DNA from: an uncultured Collinsella sp.
GTDB taxonomy: Bacteria; Actinomycetota; Coriobacteriia; Coriobacteriales; Coriobacteriaceae
Reading direction: 5' to 3'
DNA length: 8,777 bases
Assembly (NCBI GenBank): GCA_958370785.1
Contig: CATXKN010000017.1
Coordinates: forward strand, 1-8,777
Made by a program: the position numbers and the translations under genes
Shown: positions 6,203-8,777 of the stretch, piece by piece
Position numbering within the stretch: position 1 is the stretch's first letter
Layout of the letters: each line of letters begins with the position of its first letter
Notes under the pieces: generated by a model
What the model saw: only the letters and a program-made list of their open reading frames with translations
The model's database searches: none
What the model was told of the DNA's origin: nothing

Positions 6203-6233
6203 GAGCCCTCCTCCTGGAATTACGTACCAGCAC

Positions 6234-6262
6234 ATCTTATCAGCGTACGCAAATGTACGCAA
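6234..6262 (-). promoter_or_regulatory. Candidate promoter of the XRE repressor gene
   Basis: On the minus strand TTGCGT (6262-6257) and TAAGAT (6239-6234) are 17 bases apart, with the ATG about 32 bases past the -10 box. Two direct GTACGCAA repeats (6245-6252 and 6255-6262) cover the -35 box and spacer, which suggests autorepression. Confidence 0.5.
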
Positions 6263-6327
6263 TTCTATTGACAGTACAGATATGTACGTTTACTCTGAAT
6301 CTGTGAACCGTACGTATCCGTACGCCA
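6245..6327. repeat. Array of GTACG half-sites in the divergent control region
   Basis: GTACG followed by C or T occurs at 6245, 6255, 6284, 6310 and 6320. The pairs 6245/6255 and 6310/6320 are exactly 10 bases apart, one helical turn. ACGTAC at 6222-6227 supplies a further copy on the minus strand. Sites flank both divergent promoters. They are likely operators for the XRE repressor or binding sites for the excisionase-like protein. Confidence 0.7.
6268..6296 (+). promoter_or_regulatory. Candidate promoter of the excisionase-integrase operon
   Basis: A consensus -35 TTGACA (6268-6273) is followed after exactly 17 bases by TACTCT (6291-6296), a weak -10 box. The first start codon is 47 bases past it. 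A GTACG site at 6284-6288 lies in the spacer, and two more lie just past the expected transcription start, as expected for a repressed promoter. Confidence 0.6.
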
Positions 6328-6342
6328 TTGATTGGAGGAGCC

Positions 6343-6546
6343 ATGGACGAGAAGGTGGCGAAGACGCCGAGGCCGCACATGCTGGACGCCGACGAGGTCG
6401 CGGAGCTGCTGAGGATCAAGAAAGGCAGCGCCTACGAGGTGATCAGGAAGATAAACGCCGAGCAGGAGGCGCGCGGGCGCGTGGTCATCCGCGGACGCGT
6501 CCGGAGCGACGTCTTCGACGCCCTGTACTTCCCGGAGGTGGACTGA
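6343..6546 (+). CDS. Small HTH protein, probable excisionase or recombination directionality factor
   Basis: The 67-residue protein contains one winged-helix-like DNA-binding region: MLDADEVAELLRIKKGSAYE continues into VIRKINAEQEARGRVVIRGR. The pattern of an xxEVAxLLxI-type first helix, an AYxVIRxIN recognition helix and a short basic strand resembles the HTH_17-like proteins commonly found directly before integrase genes in integrative elements of Gram-positive bacteria. The ATG at 6343 is set by GGAGGAG just upstream; the in-frame TTG at 6328 lies before that site and is less likely. The integrase start follows the stop after one base, so the two are probably translationally coupled. The excisionase role is inferred from position and size; a regulator of integrase expression is the alternative. 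Confidence 0.8.
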   Translation: MDEKVAKTPRPHMLDADEVAELLRIKKGSAYEVIRKINAEQEARGRVVIRGRVRSDVFDALYFPEVD

Positions 6547-6547
6547 C

Positions 6548-7618
6548 ATGCCCGTGTACAAGGACGACGGCAACGGCACGTTCTACGTGCAGTGCTACTA
6601 CCGCGACGCCCGCGGCTCGAAGCGCCACAAGACGAAGCGCGGCTTCTCCTCCGAGGTGGAGGCCGCAGTGTGGGAGAGCCAGTTCAAGAGCCTTAACGGC
6701 GGGGCCATGGACATGACGTTCTCCGAGTTCGTCGAGGTGTACGCCTCCGAGGTGAAGCCGCGCATACGCGAGCACACGTGGATCACCAAGGAGTACATCA
6801 TCAACGACAAGCTCGTGCCGTTCTTCGGGGACATGCGCATGTGCGACGTGAGGCCGATCGACGTCATCAGGTGGCAAAACGAGCTCACCGAGCACCGGGA
6901 CGCCGACGGGAAGCCCTGGGCACCGACGTACCTGCGCACAGTGAACAACCAGCTCAACGCCATCTTCAACCACGCCGAGCGCTACTACGGCCTCAGCGAC
7001 AACCCGGTGCGCAGGGTCGACAAGATAGGCTCGAAGAAGGGCGGCGAGATGCAGTTCTGGACCAAGGACGAGTACCTGAGGTTCAGCGAGGCCGTCATGG
7101 ACAAGCCTCTCTCATTCCACGCCTTCGAGCTGCTTTACTGGACGGGCATACGCTGCGGCGAGCTCCTGGCGCTCACGCCGTCCGACTTCATGCTGGAGAG
7201 CTCGCGGCTGCGCATCAACAAGTCGTACCAGAGCCTCAACGGCGTTGACACCGTGACCGACCCCAAGACGCCCAAGTCCGTGCGCACGATCGTCATGCCC
7301 GCCTTCCTGCGCGACGAGATGGCGGACTTCATCGAGATGCGCGACGACGTCGCCCCCGACGAGCGCCTGTTCGCCGTGACCAAGCACTTCCTGGCCCACG
7401 AGATGGAGCGCGGGTGCAAGGCGTCGGGCGTGAAGCGCATCCGCATACACGACATACGCCACAGCCATGTGAGCCTGCTGATAGAGATGGGCTTCTCCGC
7501 GCTGGCCATCGCCGAGCGCATGGGCCACGAGGCGGTGGACATCACCTACCGCTACGCGCACCTGTTCCCCACGAAGCAGGACGAGATGGCCGCCGCGCTC
7601 GACGGGGCGAGGGGGTAA
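6548..7618 (+). CDS. int: Tyrosine recombinase / site-specific integrase
   Basis: The 356-residue enzyme would insert and excise the element by conservative strand exchange. Three parts are visible: an N-terminal arm-binding domain (about 1-50, with GTFYVQCYYRDARGSKRHKT as a beta-strand-rich stretch), a SAM-like core-binding domain (about 56-150), and the catalytic domain (about 168-345). The catalytic set looks complete: Arg202 in TGIRCGELLAL, Lys240 or Lys243 in the beta-hairpin, His301 and Arg304 in HDIRHSH, His327 in MGHE, and nucleophile Tyr336 in YRYAHL. The arm-binding domain implies repeated arm-type sites near the attachment site. GGAGGTG inside the previous gene serves as ribosome binding site, 7 bases before the ATG. 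Frequent AGG and ATA codons set it apart from the core genes. Its target is likely the guaA 3' end, which is an inference from location. Confidence 0.96.
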   Translation: MPVYKDDGNGTFYVQCYYRDARGSKRHKTKRGFSSEVEAAVWESQFKSLNGGAMDMTFSEFVEVYASEVKPRIREHTWITKEYIINDKLVPFFGDMRMCDVRPIDVIRWQNELTEHRDADGKPWAPTYLRTVNNQLNAIFNHAERYYGLSDNPVRRVDKIGSKKGGEMQFWTKDEYLRFSEAVMDKPLSFHAFELLYWTGIRCGELLALTPSDFMLESSRLRINKSYQSLNGVDTVTDPKTPKSVRTIVMPAFLRDEMADFIEMRDDVAPDERLFAVTKHFLAHEMERGCKASGVKRIRIHDIRHSHVSLLIEMGFSALAIAERMGHEAVDITYRYAHLFPTKQDEMAAALDGARG

Positions 7619-7623
7619 GAAGG

Positions 7624-8049
7624 ATGCCGTGCGAGAACAGCGCCCGCAAGCGCAGCAAGACGATGGCGTTCCGCTGCACGCCCGAGGAGCACAAGCTCAT
7701 ATGCGAGATGGCAGCCTGGAGCGGCATGAACAGGCAGGACTACATCATCGCCAAGCTCACCGATACCCAGGTCGAGGTGAGGCCCTCCGTGAGCGTGCAG
7801 AAGGCACTGAGGGACTCGATGGCGGAATTGGCCAAGGAGGTGCGGCTGGCGGCCTCCTACGGCGAGCTGAGCGAGTCCCTGCAACAGAGAATTGAGCACG
7901 TGATGAGGTTCTTCCTAGCGCTCGGCGAGCCTCTTGACGCGCCGACGGAAGAGACATCGCCACGAACTACGTTTTTGGAAGAGCCGGTTCCATCCGTCAT
8001 CGATGCGGGTTCCGACACCGCAAGCATCTTCGAGATGGGACGCAGGTAG
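7624..8049 (+). CDS. Ribbon-helix-helix protein, MobC-like mobilisation accessory candidate
   Basis: The 141-residue protein starts with a basic stretch (ARKRSKTM) leading into a ribbon-helix-helix-like region: AFRCTPEEHKLICEMAAWSG followed by MNRQDYIIAKLTD. This pattern of a short strand, a TPEEHxLI helix and a second helix starting with MNRQDYI is shared with MobC-type relaxosome proteins and related element-borne regulators. A second helical segment follows (about 58-101), then a polar, probably disordered tail. The ATG at 7624 lies 5 bases past the integrase stop, with GAGGGGG at 7609-7615 as likely ribosome binding site, so it belongs to the same operon. Codon use drifts in the last 35 residues toward ACA, ACT, GAA and TTG, unlike the GC-rich first part. 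No relaxase gene is in view, so the mobilisation role is tentative. Confidence 0.7.
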   Translation: MPCENSARKRSKTMAFRCTPEEHKLICEMAAWSGMNRQDYIIAKLTDTQVEVRPSVSVQKALRDSMAELAKEVRLAASYGELSESLQQRIEHVMRFFLALGEPLDAPTEETSPRTTFLEEPVPSVIDAGSDTASIFEMGRR

Positions 8050-8052
8050 GGC

Positions 8053-8777
8053 CTAGCGCCAGACCTCCAACGCCTTGTCCGCAAGCCATTCGGCGCGATC
8101 GGCGATATCGCCCTCGTTCCAAGACTCCTTCTCTAGGGCGCCGGCCATGGTCGCAAGGCCGGCGGCGCAGAGGGCAAGGCCGTCCTTGTATCCCTTTCCC
8201 TGCTTCTTGGTGGGCCAATCGGCATCGCGGATGGAGGCGTTGAGCGAATGCGTGATGATGGCGAGGTTGCCGAGCGTGAGGAGCTTCCGGTCCCTTCGCG
8301 TGGCAGCCTCATCGTCGAGGGCTCCCCATTTGTTGCGCCACTTCTTGGGCATCATGTGCTCGAGGGTGTACTGGTTGAACCCGAGCAGGGCCGTGCTGCT
8401 CATGCCCGGACGAATGGCGCTTTCCAGCAGATAGAGGACGCCCTTGGACTGGAGGTTGTACAGACACGATTCCTCGAATGCCGCTCGAACCTCGGCGTCG
8501 CCGGGCATGTACGTCGTCGCCTCGTCATTGGCTTCGAGAGCCTTCCTCAGCGCCTCCGCGTCCTTCACCTCGTTCAAGATCAGCGAGGTGAACAGCCTGT
8601 TGTAGTTCTTCGTGGTCGCCTGAACCAGCATTCGGCGGACGATGTAGCTCTCAAGCAGGGCGTAGATCTTAGATTCCTCGCTCGAAGACTCCGCGTTCTT
8701 TCGAACGTAGAGCACGTACGGGATGAGCGTCGAGTTCTTGAGGCCGAATATCAGCACGTTCAGGCGCTCGACGCCGG
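8053..8777 (-). CDS. C-terminal part of a DUF262/DUF1524 (GmrSD-like) nuclease, cut by the window edge
   Basis: The frame is open to the right edge, so the N-terminal DUF262 domain (the GmrS-like NTP-binding part) is outside; about 240 residues are seen. LLESYIVRRMLVQATTKNYN, followed by RLF, is the characteristic linker of this family. YTLEHMMPKKW carries the His of the HNH-like DUF1524 nuclease, followed by TLGNLAIITHSLNASIRDAD with the conserved Asn residues. The terminus WNEGDIADRAEWLADKALEV matches the usual family ending. GmrSD enzymes are type IV restriction systems that cut modified, often glucosylated, phage DNA; many relatives have other or unknown targets. It converges with the ribbon-helix-helix gene with 3 bases between stops. 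As element cargo it would be an antiviral gene. A GTG at 8757 could serve as a start, but family length makes that unlikely. Confidence 0.88.
   Translation of the reverse strand, partial: GVERLNVLIFGLKNSTLIPYVLYVRKNAESSSEESKIYALLESYIVRRMLVQATTKNYNRLFTSLILNEVKDAEALRKALEANDEATTYMPGDAEVRAAFEESCLYNLQSKGVLYLLESAIRPGMSSTALLGFNQYTLEHMMPKKWRNKWGALDDEAATRRDRKLLTLGNLAIITHSLNASIRDADWPTKKQGKGYKDGLALCAAGLATMAGALEKESWNEGDIADRAEWLADKALEVWR

Larger units (their letters stand above)
5171..8777. mobile_element. Left part of an integrative element next to guaA (right end outside the window)
   Basis: Support comes from the order XRE repressor, excisionase-like HTH, tyrosine integrase, ribbon-helix-helix protein, then a GmrSD-type nuclease, all directly downstream of guaA. 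The genes of this block use AGG for Arg and ATA for Ile often, codons I do not find in guaA. The exact left boundary is not determined: it could be in the guaA 3' end or anywhere up to the repeats ending at 5702. The second attachment site and any conjugation or mobilisation genes are not in view, so whether it is an ICE, a mobilisable island or a prophage remnant is open. Confidence 0.65.

Noticed and set aside
5649..6233. 194-residue minus-strand frame overlapping the element repressor
   Set aside because: It is a very Arg- and Ala-rich out-of-frame shadow of the XRE gene, which has the clear domain and ribosome binding site.

Overview
The window looks like chromosomal DNA from a high-GC actinobacterium of the class Coriobacteriia; the style of the proteins and intergenic DNA suggests Collinsella or a near relative. 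That placement is an inference from gene content and codon style, not from a marker gene. The left part (1-5325) is ordinary core genome: the ribosome-associated ATPase YchF, a small DUF1648-type membrane protein, an unrecognised 129-residue protein, a 72-residue XRE regulator, a type I L-asparaginase and GMP synthase (guaA). These genes write Arg almost only as CGC/CGT and Ile as ATC/ATT.

The right part (about 5171-8777) looks like the left end of an integrative element inserted immediately downstream of guaA, whose 3' end is a known insertion hotspot for genomic islands. After the guaA terminator comes about 480 bp without a gene. It holds seven copies of an 8-10 bp motif, GGGAGTAA(A), in both orientations; the guaA stop-codon region itself reads GGGAGTAG. 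Next is a lysogeny-style control module: a leftward XRE repressor and a rightward excisionase-like HTH protein plus tyrosine integrase, divergently transcribed from a promoter region carrying repeated GTACG half-sites. A ribbon-helix-helix, MobC-like accessory protein follows. The module uses AGG (Arg) and ATA (Ile) freely, unlike the core genes.

The window ends inside a leftward gene encoding the C-terminal part of a DUF262/DUF1524 (GmrSD-like) nuclease, probably antiviral cargo. The far end of the element, its second attachment site and the rest of the nuclease lie outside the window.

Regulatory DNA is conspicuous. A perfect 24-bp palindrome sits between the unrecognised gene and the chromosomal XRE gene, and a related but looser dyad overlies the asparaginase promoter. 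An intrinsic terminator for the ychF transcript appears to be embedded in the coding sequence of the convergent gene.
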